Below, in pieces: positions 1 through 8,147 of a stretch of DNA of 64,000 nt (the first letter of the stretch is position 1; each line of letters starts with the position of its first letter). The DNA comes from CAMPKL01 sp963817465. Lineage in GTDB: Bacteria > Acidobacteriota > Terriglobia > Bryobacterales > UBA6623. The stretch lies in the NCBI GenBank assembly GCA_963817465.1, contig CAWFOP010000006.1, forward strand, positions 128,085 to 192,084. The letters are read 5' to 3'. Below the pieces are notes generated by a model. That model was given only the letters and a program-made list of their open reading frames with translations, was not told the origin of the DNA and did not search any database. The position numbers and the translations under genes were made by a program.

Positions 1-141
1 CTTGCCGGTGCCGCTGCGCCCGAGCAGGGCGACGGATTGGCCGCGCGGAACCTCGAATGACAGCTCGTCGAGCACTTTGCGCTCGCCGAACGATTTTGTG
101 ACGCCGCTGAAGCGCAACGCCGGGGCCTCGGAGTCCTTCAT
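1..141 (-). CDS. ABC transporter ATP-binding protein, MlaF-like (partial)
   Basis: This is the first 47 codons of an ABC ATPase that runs off the left edge of the window. It reads MKDSEAPALRFSGVTKSFG, then a Walker A motif GRSGTGK at the window end. Its ATG overlaps the TGA of the upstream MlaE-type permease (ATGA). That arrangement is typical of mlaE-mlaF pairs that energise phospholipid transport between inner and outer membrane. The family call rests mainly on the permease next to it, because only the N-terminus is visible. Confidence 0.8.
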   Translation of the reverse strand, partial: MKDSEAPALRFSGVTKSFGERKVLDELSFEVPRGQSVALLGRSGTGK

Positions 142-923
142 CCGCCGGCTCCCGGGAAGAAAAAGAAGATCGTCTTGACGAGCAAGACGTTCACGACGAT
201 CAGGGTGATTGATGAGTAGACGACGCTGGCGGTCGACGCGCGCCCCACGCCTTCAGCGCCTCCGCGGGCGTGATAGCCGAGAAAGGAAGAGATCGTCGCG
301 ATGAGGAAACCGAAGATGATCGTCTTCAGAGTCGCGGGAACGAAGTCGGTGAATTGCGCGCTCGAGAATCCCCGCTCGAAGTAGATCTGCATGGAGATGC
401 CGCTGAGGAACGTCTCCGACACGAAGCCGCCCGAGATCGCGGCGAAGTTGAACATGGTCGTGAGGATCGGCATCGCGAGCATCAAAGCGATGATTCGAGT
501 CGACACCAGATAACGGATCGAATCGACGGCGAGCGACTCGAGAGCGTCGATCTGCTCGGTGACGCGCATGCCGCCGAGCTCGGCGCCGATGCCGGCCCCG
601 ACACGCCCCGAAACCAATAACGCCGTGACCAAGGGGCCGGTTTCCTTGATCATCGCGAGAGTCAAGGCGTTGGGAATGAGCGCCTCGGCCCCGAAGCGCT
701 CCAGAGACGAGCGCGTGTGCATCGACATCACCGCGCCGACGGCGAGACCCGACAACAGGATCAGCGGAGTGGATTGCAGCCCAAGCGAATACAGTTGACG
801 GATCGTCTCCTTGACTTCCCAGGGCCTGCGAAACGCCGCGCGCAACGCGCCGACACCGAACGAGAAGATTCCCCCGACGACGCCGACTCCCTCCCAGACG
901 GCTTCGCCCAGCCTTTGATTCAT
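138..923 (-). CDS. MlaE-family ABC transporter permease
   Basis: An inner-membrane permease of about 261 residues belonging to the MlaE/YrbE family, which moves phospholipids across the envelope with an MlaF ATPase and MCE proteins. The sequence shows the conserved MlaE core: the segment with IKETGPLVTALLVSGRVGAG followed by AELGGMRVTEQIDAL, and several hydrophobic helices ending in ITLIVVNVLLVKTIFF. The open frame extends further upstream, but the MNQRLGEAVW start at 923 gives the usual family length, and the preceding codons look non-coding. It is translationally coupled to the downstream ATPase. Substrate is inferred from the family only. Confidence 0.9.
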   Translation of the reverse strand: MNQRLGEAVWEGVGVVGGIFSFGVGALRAAFRRPWEVKETIRQLYSLGLQSTPLILLSGLAVGAVMSMHTRSSLERFGAEALIPNALTLAMIKETGPLVTALLVSGRVGAGIGAELGGMRVTEQIDALESLAVDSIRYLVSTRIIALMLAMPILTTMFNFAAISGGFVSETFLSGISMQIYFERGFSSAQFTDFVPATLKTIIFGFLIATISSFLGYHARGGAEGVGRASTASVVYSSITLIVVNVLLVKTIFFFFPGAGG

Positions 924-1114
924 TTCCGCGGCAATCCTGTACAAAGGATACCGGTTCGGGCGGGAAGTGTTACAGCCGCTCCTCAACGCTCGACCCGGAT
1001 CCGCTCTACTCGAACGCTTGCGAGTTCGACATGAAACACCTTCATCCGGCGCCGACTCCATCAGATGTTCAAGGCGCGACCGAGCTCATCGGGAGGCCAC
1101 GGAGGATAACCACA

Positions 1115-1468
1115 ATGACACCATCGGTGCTTTCCGCATCCACCATCACCGGCGACGGCGTCGTCAATCGGTCCAATGAGGATCTTGGAAAAATAGAGGA
1201 ACTGGTAGTCGACATCGGCTCGGGCCGAGTCGCTTACGCCGTCCTGTCTTTCGGTGGATTCCTAGGGATGGGAGACAAGCTGTTCGCACTCCCTTGGAGT
1301 TCCTTGCAGCTAGATTCGGCCAATCATCGCTTCATCCTGGACGCCACGAAGGAAACCCTGGAAAATGCGCCGGGTTTCGACAAGGACCATTGGCCGGATA
1401 TGGCCGATCGGACGTGGGGCGAGAGCATCCATTCGCATTACAACCAAAAGCCGTACTGGAACAACTGA
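1115..1468 (+). CDS. PRC-barrel domain protein
   Basis: A small soluble protein of 117 residues with one PRC-barrel domain. The core NEDLGKIEELVVDIGSGRVA, YAVLSFGGFLGMGDKLFALPW is typical of the stand-alone bacterial PRC-barrel proteins often linked to stress responses. The ATG at 1115 is preceded by GGAGG at 1101-1105 with 9-base spacing, so the longer open frame starting at 1031 is not used. A DUF3309 gene follows 82 bases downstream; these two families commonly occur near each other. No catalytic residues are known for this family. Confidence 0.88.
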   Translation: MTPSVLSASTITGDGVVNRSNEDLGKIEELVVDIGSGRVAYAVLSFGGFLGMGDKLFALPWSSLQLDSANHRFILDATKETLENAPGFDKDHWPDMADRTWGESIHSHYNQKPYWNN

Positions 1469-1550
1469 GCTGGGTCGCAGACAAGCGGCGGGCGCACCCG
1501 CAACGGCGGGCCGCCCGCGTTGAGACCAATTCAGCGGCGGAGAGGGAAAT

Positions 1551-1706
1551 ATGTACACCATTTTGCTCATCGTTCTCGTTTTACTTCTAATCGGGGCGTC
1601 TGCCCGGCATGGCCCTACAGCGCAAGCTGGGGTTACGGGCCAAGCGGAATCCTTGGGAGTTATCCTCGTCGGTTTGTTGGTCATGGTGCTGATGGGTCGT
1701 GTTTAG
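1551..1706 (+). CDS. DUF3309 family small membrane protein with two compensating frameshifts
   Basis: A 51-codon open frame beginning MYTILLIVLVLLLIGA and ending LVGLLVMVLMGRV, preceded by a good ribosome site (GAGAGGG at 1540-1546). DUF3309 proteins are about 50 residues, with two hydrophobic ends around a WPYS..WGYGPSG core. Here that core is missing from the main frame, but it is perfectly present in another frame from 1601 to about 1655 (PAWPYSASWGYGPSGILG). One indel near 1600 and an opposite one near 1655 would restore a normal family member. Either the protein has a scrambled middle or two sequencing errors cancel out. Function of the family is unknown. Confidence 0.7.
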   Translation: MYTILLIVLVLLLIGASARHGPTAQAGVTGQAESLGVILVGLLVMVLMGRV

Positions 1707-1900
1707 ATCGCAAAGAGATCGCCGACTGAAGTGGGGCGGTGCACGAACGACCATGACTGTCTTTTAAATTTGACTCACGGATCCGGTCGGTTCCGCGAGA
1801 CCACCTCTTCGACAATCGATCGGAACAAACGCTGGGATGCGGGCGCCTCCCAGCGTTTGCCTTTGGCGACTGATTCCGGCGCGTGCGACAATCAGCCGTC

Positions 1901-3289
1901 ATGCGCTGGGTCGTGTTCTCGATTTTTTCGGTTGTCTTACTGTGGGCGGCGTCCGAGCATCCCCAGGCGATCTTTCATTCCAAACCGAAGCCGTTGCCGG
2001 AGGGCGCCGAGACGCAGGATTGGGAAGTCTTTCTCGGTCCGCACCGCAACATGGCGTCCGATGAGACCAAGCTGCTGCGCGACTTCTCGGCGGGTCCGCC
2101 GAAGCTCATCTGGGAAATGGAGAAGGGAACCGGATACGCCGCGCCGGCGGTCAGCGGCGAGCGGCTCGTCTACTTGCACCGCATCGGCTCGGAAGAGGTT
2201 GTCGACGGCTTGAACGCCGAGACGGGAAAGCGTTTGTGGTCCATCAGTTACGCGACCGACTTCAGCGACCGCTACGGCTATAACAACGGTCCGCGGGCGA
2301 GTCCGGTCATCGACGGCGACCGCGTTTACACCTACGGCGCGCAAGGCGTGCTGCATTGTCTCGCGCTCGAAACCGGCAAGGTGATCTGGAAGCGCAATCT
2401 TTCAAAGGACTACAAGGTTCCGCAGGATTTCTTCGGGACCGCCACGACGCCGCTCGTCGAGAAAGATCTGCTGATCATCAACGTCGGCGCGCCCGGCGGG
2501 CCCACGGTCGTCGGGCTCGACAAGATGACCGGCAAGCAGGTGTGGGGCGCCGGCGCCGAATGGGGACCCAGCTACGCCTCGCCGGTCCCCGCGACCGTTC
2601 ACGGCAAACGCCGCGTGTTCGTCTTCGCCGGCGGTGAAAGCCGCCCCCCGACGGGCGGCCTCCTGTCGATCGATCCGACTAACGGCAAGGTCGATTTCAC
2701 GTTCCCTTGGCGCAGCAAGAGCTACGAGTCGGTGAACGCCTCGACTCCCCTCGTTCTTGGGGACCGCGTTCTGATTGCGGCGACCTACAAGACCGGCGCG
2801 GCGATGCTGCGGATCAAGCCCGACTTCTCTTACGAGAAGCTATGGACGTCGGATGACCTCGACTTGCACTGGACTTCCGCGATTTTTCACGAAGGTCATC
2901 TGTACGCTTTCGCAGGCCGCAACGAGCCCGACGCGGGCCTGGTGTGTATCAACGCCGAAACCGGCGAGACGGTCTGGCGCAAGGTTCTCGAGTGGCAAGA
3001 GACCGTCGAGTGGAACGGCCAGTCGCGCGAGATCTACGAGAGCCCCTTCCGCGGTTGGATCATGCCTGTGGACGGGCGCTTTTTAGCGACCGGCGAGCAC
3101 GGTCATCTGATGTGGCTCGACCTGTCGCCCGACGGGGTCGAGATCACCTCGCGCACAAAGCTCTTCCTGGCTCGCGAAACTTGGACGCCGCCGGTGCTGA
3201 GTCGCGGCCTGCTCTACGTCTCGCAAAACACGCGGACCTTGCAAGGCGAAGAGGCGCGCTTGCTCTGCTACGACCTGCGCGGCGAGTGA
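1901..3289 (+). CDS. PQQ-like beta-propeller protein (BamB-like)
   Basis: A secreted or membrane-anchored protein of about 462 residues with an N-terminal hydrophobic segment (MRWVVFSIFSVVLLWAAS), then a propeller of PQQ/BamB-type blades. The repeated blade signature is visible: LNAETGKRLW, ALETGKVIW, LDKMTGKQVW, IDPTNGKVDF, INAETGETVW. Such propellers bind PQQ in dehydrogenases or serve as scaffolds, as in BamB; no dehydrogenase-specific residues are evident, so a structural or unknown role is more likely. ATG at 1901 is preferred over GTG at 1883 because it starts directly at the signal segment. It is convergent with the YtfJ-like gene. Confidence 0.85.
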   Translation: MRWVVFSIFSVVLLWAASEHPQAIFHSKPKPLPEGAETQDWEVFLGPHRNMASDETKLLRDFSAGPPKLIWEMEKGTGYAAPAVSGERLVYLHRIGSEEVVDGLNAETGKRLWSISYATDFSDRYGYNNGPRASPVIDGDRVYTYGAQGVLHCLALETGKVIWKRNLSKDYKVPQDFFGTATTPLVEKDLLIINVGAPGGPTVVGLDKMTGKQVWGAGAEWGPSYASPVPATVHGKRRVFVFAGGESRPPTGGLLSIDPTNGKVDFTFPWRSKSYESVNASTPLVLGDRVLIAATYKTGAAMLRIKPDFSYEKLWTSDDLDLHWTSAIFHEGHLYAFAGRNEPDAGLVCINAETGETVWRKVLEWQETVEWNGQSREIYESPFRGWIMPVDGRFLATGEHGHLMWLDLSPDGVEITSRTKLFLARETWTPPVLSRGLLYVSQNTRTLQGEEARLLCYDLRGE

Positions 3290-3294
3290 AGAGC

Positions 3295-3639
3295 TTAGCG
3301 GGTCAGCCGACCTGCGATCAGCCCAAGTCCGACGCCGATCAGCAGCGCCGCCGTCAGCTTTCGCGTCCCAGGAAATTCGACGAAGCGCACGCCCTCGGAC
3401 GTGATTTCCAGTGCGCCCGCCGGCGACGCGCTCATGCCTCCGCCGCCCCCGCCGCCTTCGTCCGGGCTGTCGAGCTCGTCGCGCCGGGAGCCCCCGCCCC
3501 CGCCGAAGCCGTACCCGACGCTGGCGACAGGAATGATCGTGCGATCGCCCACCGTCACAGGCGAGCCGTAGACGCGGCCGACATGCGCGTCGGCCGACAC
3601 GCGCTGCTGAACAGTCTCGAGGATGTCTTTGACGCTCAT
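3295..3639 (-). CDS. GerW/YtfJ family protein
   Basis: A 114-residue protein with the YtfJ/GerW family layout: MSVKDILETVQQRVSADAHVG, GSPVTVGDRTIIPVASVGYGFG, then a glycine-rich stretch, a second beta segment (GALEITSEGVRFVEFPG), and a C-terminal hydrophobic helix LTAALLIGVGLGLIAG. In Bacillus the family has a spore-germination role, but it is widespread in non-sporulating bacteria, where the function is unknown; sporulation should not be inferred here. The ATG at 3639 gives the expected length, although an open frame continues upstream antisense to the sulfite reductase gene. Confidence 0.85.
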   Translation of the reverse strand: MSVKDILETVQQRVSADAHVGRVYGSPVTVGDRTIIPVASVGYGFGGGGGSRRDELDSPDEGGGGGGGMSASPAGALEITSEGVRFVEFPGTRKLTAALLIGVGLGLIAGRLTR

Positions 3640-3726
3640 GGCGCCGTCATCATCGCACGGCCAGGATTTCCGAGAGCGCCACGCCAAACCGTTCGCGTCG
3701 CCTGGCCCCTGCGTTTTCTCAATTGC

Positions 3727-3777
3727 TATAATGTCGATCAAGATAGTAGGGATTGCAGAAAGCCCTACCCGGAGAGG
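3727..3777 (+). promoter_or_regulatory. Promoter, leader hairpin and ribosome site of the reductase gene
   Basis: A perfect TATAAT lies at 3727-3732; no clear -35 is seen 17 bases upstream. A hairpin follows, GTAGGG (3746-3751) pairing with CCCTAC (3763-3768) across an 11-base loop, and ends just before the Shine-Dalgarno GGAGAGG at 3771-3777. The segment between the -10 box and the hairpin also has CTAT...ATAG half-sites, as for a dimeric repressor. The role in sulfur or nitrogen control is inference. Confidence 0.5.
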
Positions 3778-3789
3778 TAGCGTATAGCC

Positions 3790-4743
3790 ATGGCCACCGT
3801 CCTCAACCTGGTCGATAGCTCGCAACGCTGGGCGCATTTGCCTGCAGCGATGCGCGAAGAGATCGACGTCTACGAAACCGAGCTGCGGCGCTTCCAAGCG
3901 GGCGAAGTCGCCGAAAAAGTCTTCACTGAATTCCGTCTGCGGCACGGCACCTACGGCCAGCGCCAAGAACGCGTGCAGATGCAGCGCATCAAGATCCCGA
4001 TGGGACGGCTCACGCTCGATCAGATGCGCGTTCTGGCGGAGGTCGCCGAAGAGTACGCCGTCGGCGTGTTGCACGTGACCACGCGGCAAGATTTCCAGTG
4101 CCACTATATCGACATCAACGACTGCCCGGCGATGTTCCGGCGGCTGGCTGAAGTCGGCATTACGACCAAGGAAGCCTGCGGCAACACGGTCCGCAACGTC
4201 ACCTGCTGCGAAAAGTCGGGCGTCTGCGGCACGGAGCTGTTTGACGTAACGCCGCACTCCCACGCCATGGCCTATTTCCTGCTGCGTCATCCGGACGCGC
4301 AGAACTTCGGCCGTAAGTTCAAGATCGCCTTCTCGGGTTGCGCCGGCGAGGCCTGCGGCCTGGCGCGGATGCACGACATCGGCGCGGTCGCGGCTCTCAA
4401 AGAGATTGGCGGCAAGCAGGTCGAGGGTTTTGAGTTCTACGTCGGCGGCGGCCTCGGCTCGCTGCCGCATCAGGCCTTTCTCTACAGCGATTTCGTGCCG
4501 GCTGACGAGATGTTGCCGCTGGCGCAGGCCATCGCGCGCGTCTTCGCCCGCGATGGCGAGAAGGCCAACCGCGCCAAAGCGCGCATGAAGTTCCTGATCG
4601 GCAAGATCGGCTTCGACGAGTTCAAGAAGCGCGTCGAAGAAGAGCGCGCCCGGCTGCCGCACGACCCGGCCTGGGAACAGCCAACTGCAGCACCGCGCTC
4701 GAGCAGTACGACGACAAGCCGATCAAGCCGCCCTCGGCGATGA
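3790..4743 (+). CDS. Nitrite/sulfite reductase, N-terminal half of frameshifted gene
   Basis: N-terminal part of a ferredoxin-type nitrite/sulfite reductase (siroheme plus 4Fe-4S, six-electron reduction). It carries the first NIR/SIR repeat: MQRIKIPMGRLTLDQMRVLA, HVTTRQDFQCHYIDI, ACGNTVRNVTCC.KSGVC, FKIAFSGCAGEACGLA, and YVGGGLG. The frame stays like the family up to ERARLPHDPAWE near 4678. The remaining residues are low-complexity, because the true continuation is in another frame (CSTALEQYDDKPIKPPSAMN). A single indel between about 4676 and 4690 separates this half from the next. Whether the substrate is sulfite or nitrite cannot be decided from sequence alone. Confidence 0.85.
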   Translation: MATVLNLVDSSQRWAHLPAAMREEIDVYETELRRFQAGEVAEKVFTEFRLRHGTYGQRQERVQMQRIKIPMGRLTLDQMRVLAEVAEEYAVGVLHVTTRQDFQCHYIDINDCPAMFRRLAEVGITTKEACGNTVRNVTCCEKSGVCGTELFDVTPHSHAMAYFLLRHPDAQNFGRKFKIAFSGCAGEACGLARMHDIGAVAALKEIGGKQVEGFEFYVGGGLGSLPHQAFLYSDFVPADEMLPLAQAIARVFARDGEKANRAKARMKFLIGKIGFDEFKKRVEEERARLPHDPAWEQPTAAPRSSSTTTSRSSRPRR

Positions 4744-5927
4744 ACGTTCCCGCCGACGCGAGCGCCGATTACAAGCGCTGGCTCGATGTCAACGTCCGCC
4801 CGCAGAAGCAAGAAGGCTACTCGATGGTCGAAGTCTTTCTGCCGCTGGGCGACATCAGCTCCGACCAGATGATCCGGCTCTCCGATACGTGCCGCAAATA
4901 CATCGGCGACACGGTGGCGACCACGGTGCCGCAGAACTTGCTGCTGCGCTGGGTCACCAACGAAGACCTGCCCGCCCTTTATGAAGACCTGAAGTCGCTC
5001 GACTTGGCGGAGATCGGGGCGGGGAAGATGAAGGACGTGACGGCTTGCCCGGGCACGGACTCCTGCAAGCTCGGCATCTCGTCCTCGCGCGGATTGGCCG
5101 CCGTGCTGCATCAGAAGTTCTCGAACGGCATGAGCGACCTGGGCGACCGCGGCGATCTCAAGGTCAAGATCTCCGGCTGCTTCAACTCCTGCGGCCAGCA
5201 TCATATCGCCGACATCGGCTTCTTCGGGTCGGTGCAGCGCAAGGGCCAGGCCTCGGCGCCGGTCTTCCAGGTGGTTCTGGGCGGTACGACCGAAGCCAAC
5301 GCCAAGACGTACGGCCTGGCCGTCGGCAAGGTGCCGGCGAAGAACGTGCCCGACGTCGTGCGCAAGCTGACCGAGTTCTACGACGCCGAGAAGCAGAACG
5401 GCGAGGGCTTCGCCGAGGTCGTCGAGCGCATCGGCCGCGCGCGACTCAAGGAAGAGCTCTCCGAGTTGGCCGAGCTGCCGACCTTCGACGACAACCCGGA
5501 CTTCTACACCGACAATCGCCAGACGTGGGAGTACAAGAAGAGCGTCGGCGTCGGCGAGTGCGCCGGCGAAGTCGTCGACCAGGCTGAGTTTCTGCTCAAC
5601 GACGCGGATCGGCTGAACTTCGAGGCGACGATCGCGCTCGAGAAGGGCGCCGCCGGCGAGGCTTCGGCCAAATCGCTCGAGGCGCAGCACAAGGCCGCCG
5701 ACGCGCTGCTGTTCACCAAGGGCCTGTGGCTGTCGGACAAGTACGACCGCACGGGCGAGTTCAAGAAGCACTTCTACGACTCCGGCGTGTTCTGGAAGCC
5801 CTTCGCCGATAACTACTTCCGGGCCGCCGGCGAGAGCAACGGCCTTGATCTCGAGACGGCGCGCAAGCGGGTCGAAGAGGCGACGCTGTTCATCGAAGCG
5901 GCGCAGGACGTTTACAGCAAGGGGTAG
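4740..5927 (+). CDS. Nitrite/sulfite reductase, C-terminal half of frameshifted gene
   Basis: C-terminal part of the same reductase. It has the second NIR/SIR repeat with the 4Fe-4S/siroheme ligands: CPGTDSC (C-x5-C), then CFNSC (C-x3-C) in KVKISGCFNSCGQHHIADIG, plus VFQVVLGG. After the reductase core (residue ~250) is an alpha-helical C-terminal extension of about 140 residues, which I recall as usual in the ~720-residue relatives from soil bacteria. The ATG at 4740 is merely the first Met after the frameshift; the frame is open further upstream. Joined with the first half, the product would be about 712 residues and complete. Confidence 0.85.
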   Translation: MNVPADASADYKRWLDVNVRPQKQEGYSMVEVFLPLGDISSDQMIRLSDTCRKYIGDTVATTVPQNLLLRWVTNEDLPALYEDLKSLDLAEIGAGKMKDVTACPGTDSCKLGISSSRGLAAVLHQKFSNGMSDLGDRGDLKVKISGCFNSCGQHHIADIGFFGSVQRKGQASAPVFQVVLGGTTEANAKTYGLAVGKVPAKNVPDVVRKLTEFYDAEKQNGEGFAEVVERIGRARLKEELSELAELPTFDDNPDFYTDNRQTWEYKKSVGVGECAGEVVDQAEFLLNDADRLNFEATIALEKGAAGEASAKSLEAQHKAADALLFTKGLWLSDKYDRTGEFKKHFYDSGVFWKPFADNYFRAAGESNGLDLETARKRVEEATLFIEAAQDVYSKG

Positions 5928-6011
5928 GGATCGCCGAAATCGAGCGTGGACCGCCGGGCGCGGGTCCGCCTGGCAGCCGCCGCTTCGCCTTGATGCGCGA
6001 ATGGGAGATTC

Positions 6012-6593
6012 ATGGAAAACGATCTGCAGCGAATCGATCTCAAGGTTTTGGCGATCGCTCCCGCGAAGCCGCCTTTGGATCCGATCCTGACTATCTTCGA
6101 CCGCTGGCGCAAAGAGGAAGACGCGCCGTCGGACTGGGTCGACTTGGCCGACTACGCCCACATGCCGCAAGGCCCCGGCGTGATGATGGCCGGCAAGCGT
6201 GAGAATTTCGCCGTCGACACCAACGAGCCCGGCTTGGGAATCCTCCTGCAAACCCGCAAGGATCTCGACGGAGCCGTCGAGCAGCGCTTTCTGGAGGCCT
6301 TCCGGCGTCACCTGAGGCTGGCGGCGCGACTGGCGGGCGAGGCGGAATGGCCGTCGGAGATCAAAGTTGACAGCAGCAAGTGGCTGATCACCGTCAACGA
6401 CCGGCTGCACTTTCCGAACAACGACGAGTCCGAGCACGAGCTCAAGACCGGTCTAGTGGCCGCGCTCGACCACATCTTCGGTCAAAACGGCTACCAATTA
6501 AAGCGCGACGAAGACCAGCGCCACCGATACGGCTACGCTTTGCAAGCGGACAGCTCGCCGGCGCTCGGCGACCTGCTAGCGCACCTGAGCTAA
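6012..6593 (+). CDS. Conserved hypothetical protein beside the reductase
   Basis: A 193-residue soluble protein without signal peptide or membrane segment. It resembles a conserved family seen in acidobacteria and cyanobacteria with the pattern LIxIFxxW, L.DVADYxHxPxGPGVMLxG, and a VNDRLxxPN segment (here WLITVNDRLHFPNND). No enzymatic motif is recognised. It starts 84 bases after the reductase on the same strand and may be co-transcribed. No function is assigned. Confidence 0.75.
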   Translation: MENDLQRIDLKVLAIAPAKPPLDPILTIFDRWRKEEDAPSDWVDLADYAHMPQGPGVMMAGKRENFAVDTNEPGLGILLQTRKDLDGAVEQRFLEAFRRHLRLAARLAGEAEWPSEIKVDSSKWLITVNDRLHFPNNDESEHELKTGLVAALDHIFGQNGYQLKRDEDQRHRYGYALQADSSPALGDLLAHLS

Positions 6594-6610
6594 CGAGAGA
6601 AACGGAAAGC

Positions 6611-6741
6611 CTCAATCTTGAGCAAGGCTAGCGGACGCCCAAGCGTCTGGGCACAGGCCTTGCGTCACGATTTTGCTTTTTTCGGACGATCGGGACGCGG
6701 CGTCGCTCAGCAGTAAATGTCTCGTTGGCGGGGCTTTGCGC
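6611..6741. repeat. Degenerate copy of a dispersed inverted-repeat element
   Basis: About 130 bases here align with 61821-61948: both begin CTCAAT.TTG.GCAAGGC, share GGCACAGGCCTT (or a one-base variant), and end CAGCA.TAAATG/CAGCAAATG then TCTCGTTGGCGGG. The second copy has clear terminal inverted repeats; this one lacks the right end, where it abuts the mannonate dehydratase remnant. Confidence 0.7.
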
Positions 6742-7108
6742 AACTCTCGTAGCGCTTCGATCATGTCAATGTAGCCGTCGTCGACGAAGGTTTCGGTGAA
6801 GCGCGGCAGGTGGCTGTTCGACATTCCGGAAGTGCACCTTGAAGATTTTCCCAAGCGGGGCGAACTCGCAAATCATCTCAACGACCGACTTACCGGCGCC
6901 GGCCCCTCCTTCGGCCCAGGTCCCCATGCAGAAACAAAAGCCGAAGTTCGGGCCGTAGGTAATCTTGAGAGCCCTCTTTGTAACCTTCGTAGTTTCGGAA
7001 GATCCGCACTAGGCCGTCCAGCGTCGGCGGATCGTCCCGGGTGCAGGACGATCTTCACACCGGCGTCCTCGGCCGCCGGCACGACGGCCTTGGCAAACGC
7101 CGTGAAGG
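6742..7108 (-). pseudogene. Mannonate dehydratase-like gene remnant
   Basis: C-terminal portion of a UxuA-type D-mannonate dehydratase, scattered over three frames on the minus strand. In order the pieces read FTAFAKAVVPAAEDAGVKIV, DDPPTLDGLVRIFRNYEGYK, ITYGPNFGFCFCMGTWAEGG, GKIFKVHFRNVE and PRFTETFVDDGYIDMIEAL. These match the conserved order of the family (dehydration of mannonate to 2-keto-3-deoxygluconate), but at least three frameshifts and loss of the N-terminal half make it non-functional. Its 5' end is fused directly to a serine-recombinase fragment. Confidence 0.75.
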
Positions 7109-7321
7109 TTTGCCAACCAGGACGCAATCGAAGAGCCGGCGGGGCGCGTCGGCCATGAGCTTGTCAAGGCCCGGCCGGCGGGACTTCTTACCGCTGACGA
7201 CATCGTTGTACGTCTCAACCAGTTCCCAGCCCATGCGCGAGGCCTAGTCGGCGAGTTCGGCTATTTGCAGGTCGGGGTTCTGGTCCGGGGTGGAGACGCG
7301 GACGTTGATGGCGGCCTTCAC
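7109..7321 (-). pseudogene. Serine recombinase (resolvase) N-terminal fragment
   Basis: Reads VKAAINVRVSTPDQNPDLQI from GTG at 7321, then ELAD-stop-ASRMGWELVETYND, VVSGKKSRRPGLDKLMADA, and RRLFDCVLVGK. This is the catalytic N-terminus of a resolvase/invertase-type serine recombinase: the RVST motif holds the catalytic serine, followed by the conserved SG.K..RP.L..L. An in-frame TAG replaces a residue that is normally Tyr. The protein stops being recognisable at 7109, where mannonate dehydratase sequence begins across a perfect 9-base inverted repeat. Confidence 0.75.
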
Positions 7322-7526
7322 GCCGCACCCCCGGTCGAGAGCGATTTTCCGTTCTTAAAACTCGGGCAGCGAGGCGGATCTCCCGGAGCGCGGCTTTCAT
7401 CCGGGGAGCTGGCAGCGACAGCACGGACGAGTCCAAAACGACTTGGGACAGATTTGGGACATTTTCGCAGTTGCCCTTTGGCCGTTGCTCAGAGACGGAT
7501 CTGAAATCCCTAAGTCGTTGAAAAGA
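7322..7526. other. No recognisable gene
   Basis: About 200 bases between the recombinase fragment and the 3' end of tRNA-Arg. I see no conserved coding signal. It contains GGGACAGATTTGGGAC-like direct repeats at about 7444-7460, possibly a recombined attachment flank. Confidence 0.4.
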
Positions 7527-7603
<77 letters not shown>

Positions 7604-7689
7604 GCGTACGCTCAGGCTACCACGTAAGTCCTCTCGCACCAGTCTCTCACGCCCTTTTGGACGCGGAGCGCGACACGGTCTTGGCTCGC

Positions 7690-7726
7690 CCAAAACGGTC
7701 AAAATGTGCCAAAACTGTGTCAAAAC
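7690..7726. repeat. Four CAAAA-type iterons downstream of integrase remnant
   Basis: CCAAAAC, TCAAAAT, CCAAAAC and TCAAAAC occur at 7690, 7699, 7709 and 7720, spaced 9-11 bases, on one face of the helix. They sit just past the integrase stop codon, where arm-type integrase binding sites are commonly found. Their role is inference. Confidence 0.4.
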
Positions 7727-7736
7727 TTGATCCTCC

Positions 7737-8147
7737 TCACGCCACGGCCTGCTCGAACAGACCGTGCTCTTTCGCCTGCCGGTCCAGCTTGACCAACGCC
7801 TCGCGCATCATGGCGAGCTTGGCTTGGCTGTAGCGCTTGAACACCGCCGCATCCCCCTGCCGGAGCATCTGGGTGACGAAGTGGTCCGCCACGCCCCCGG
7901 CGCTCAGCCGCGTCGCGAACGTGTGACGCAGCTCATAGAGCGGGAAGTACCGCACGCCCGCCCGCTCAAGCGTGATCGTCCACGCCTTCTTCACGCTGCC
8001 CAGGTACGGCTTCGTCGCATCCGCGCGCGTGGACGGAAACAGCCATACTCCGCCCTGCACCTCCGCCAAGCGCTCCTAAAGCACCCGAGCGGCGCGCTCG
8101 GTCAACGGCATGTCAGCAATGCCGGCCGCGGTCTTCGAGTCTGAGGC
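7737..8147 (-). pseudogene. Tyrosine recombinase (integrase) C-terminal remnant
   Basis: C-terminal catalytic domain of a phage-type integrase. In order it shows SDSKTAAGIADMPLTERAARVL, an in-frame TAG (8076-8078), ERLAEVQGGVWLFPS, then LYELRHTFATRLSAGG (the Arg of the second active-site box) and FKRYSQAKLAMM with the catalytic Tyr. The box between them reads MLRQGD, where intact enzymes usually have LGH, so that His is lost. The N-terminal half is absent; upstream sequence in the same frame is not integrase-like. It is a decayed remnant near tRNA-Arg. Confidence 0.8.

Noticed and set aside
3295..3639. Evidence for sporulation from the YtfJ/GerW protein
   Set aside because: The family is common in non-sporulating bacteria, and no other sporulation gene is present.
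4482..6437. 651-residue open frame on the minus strand
   Set aside because: It lies antisense to the clear reductase and the following conserved gene. Its translation is Leu/Val/Arg-rich shadow sequence without motifs.
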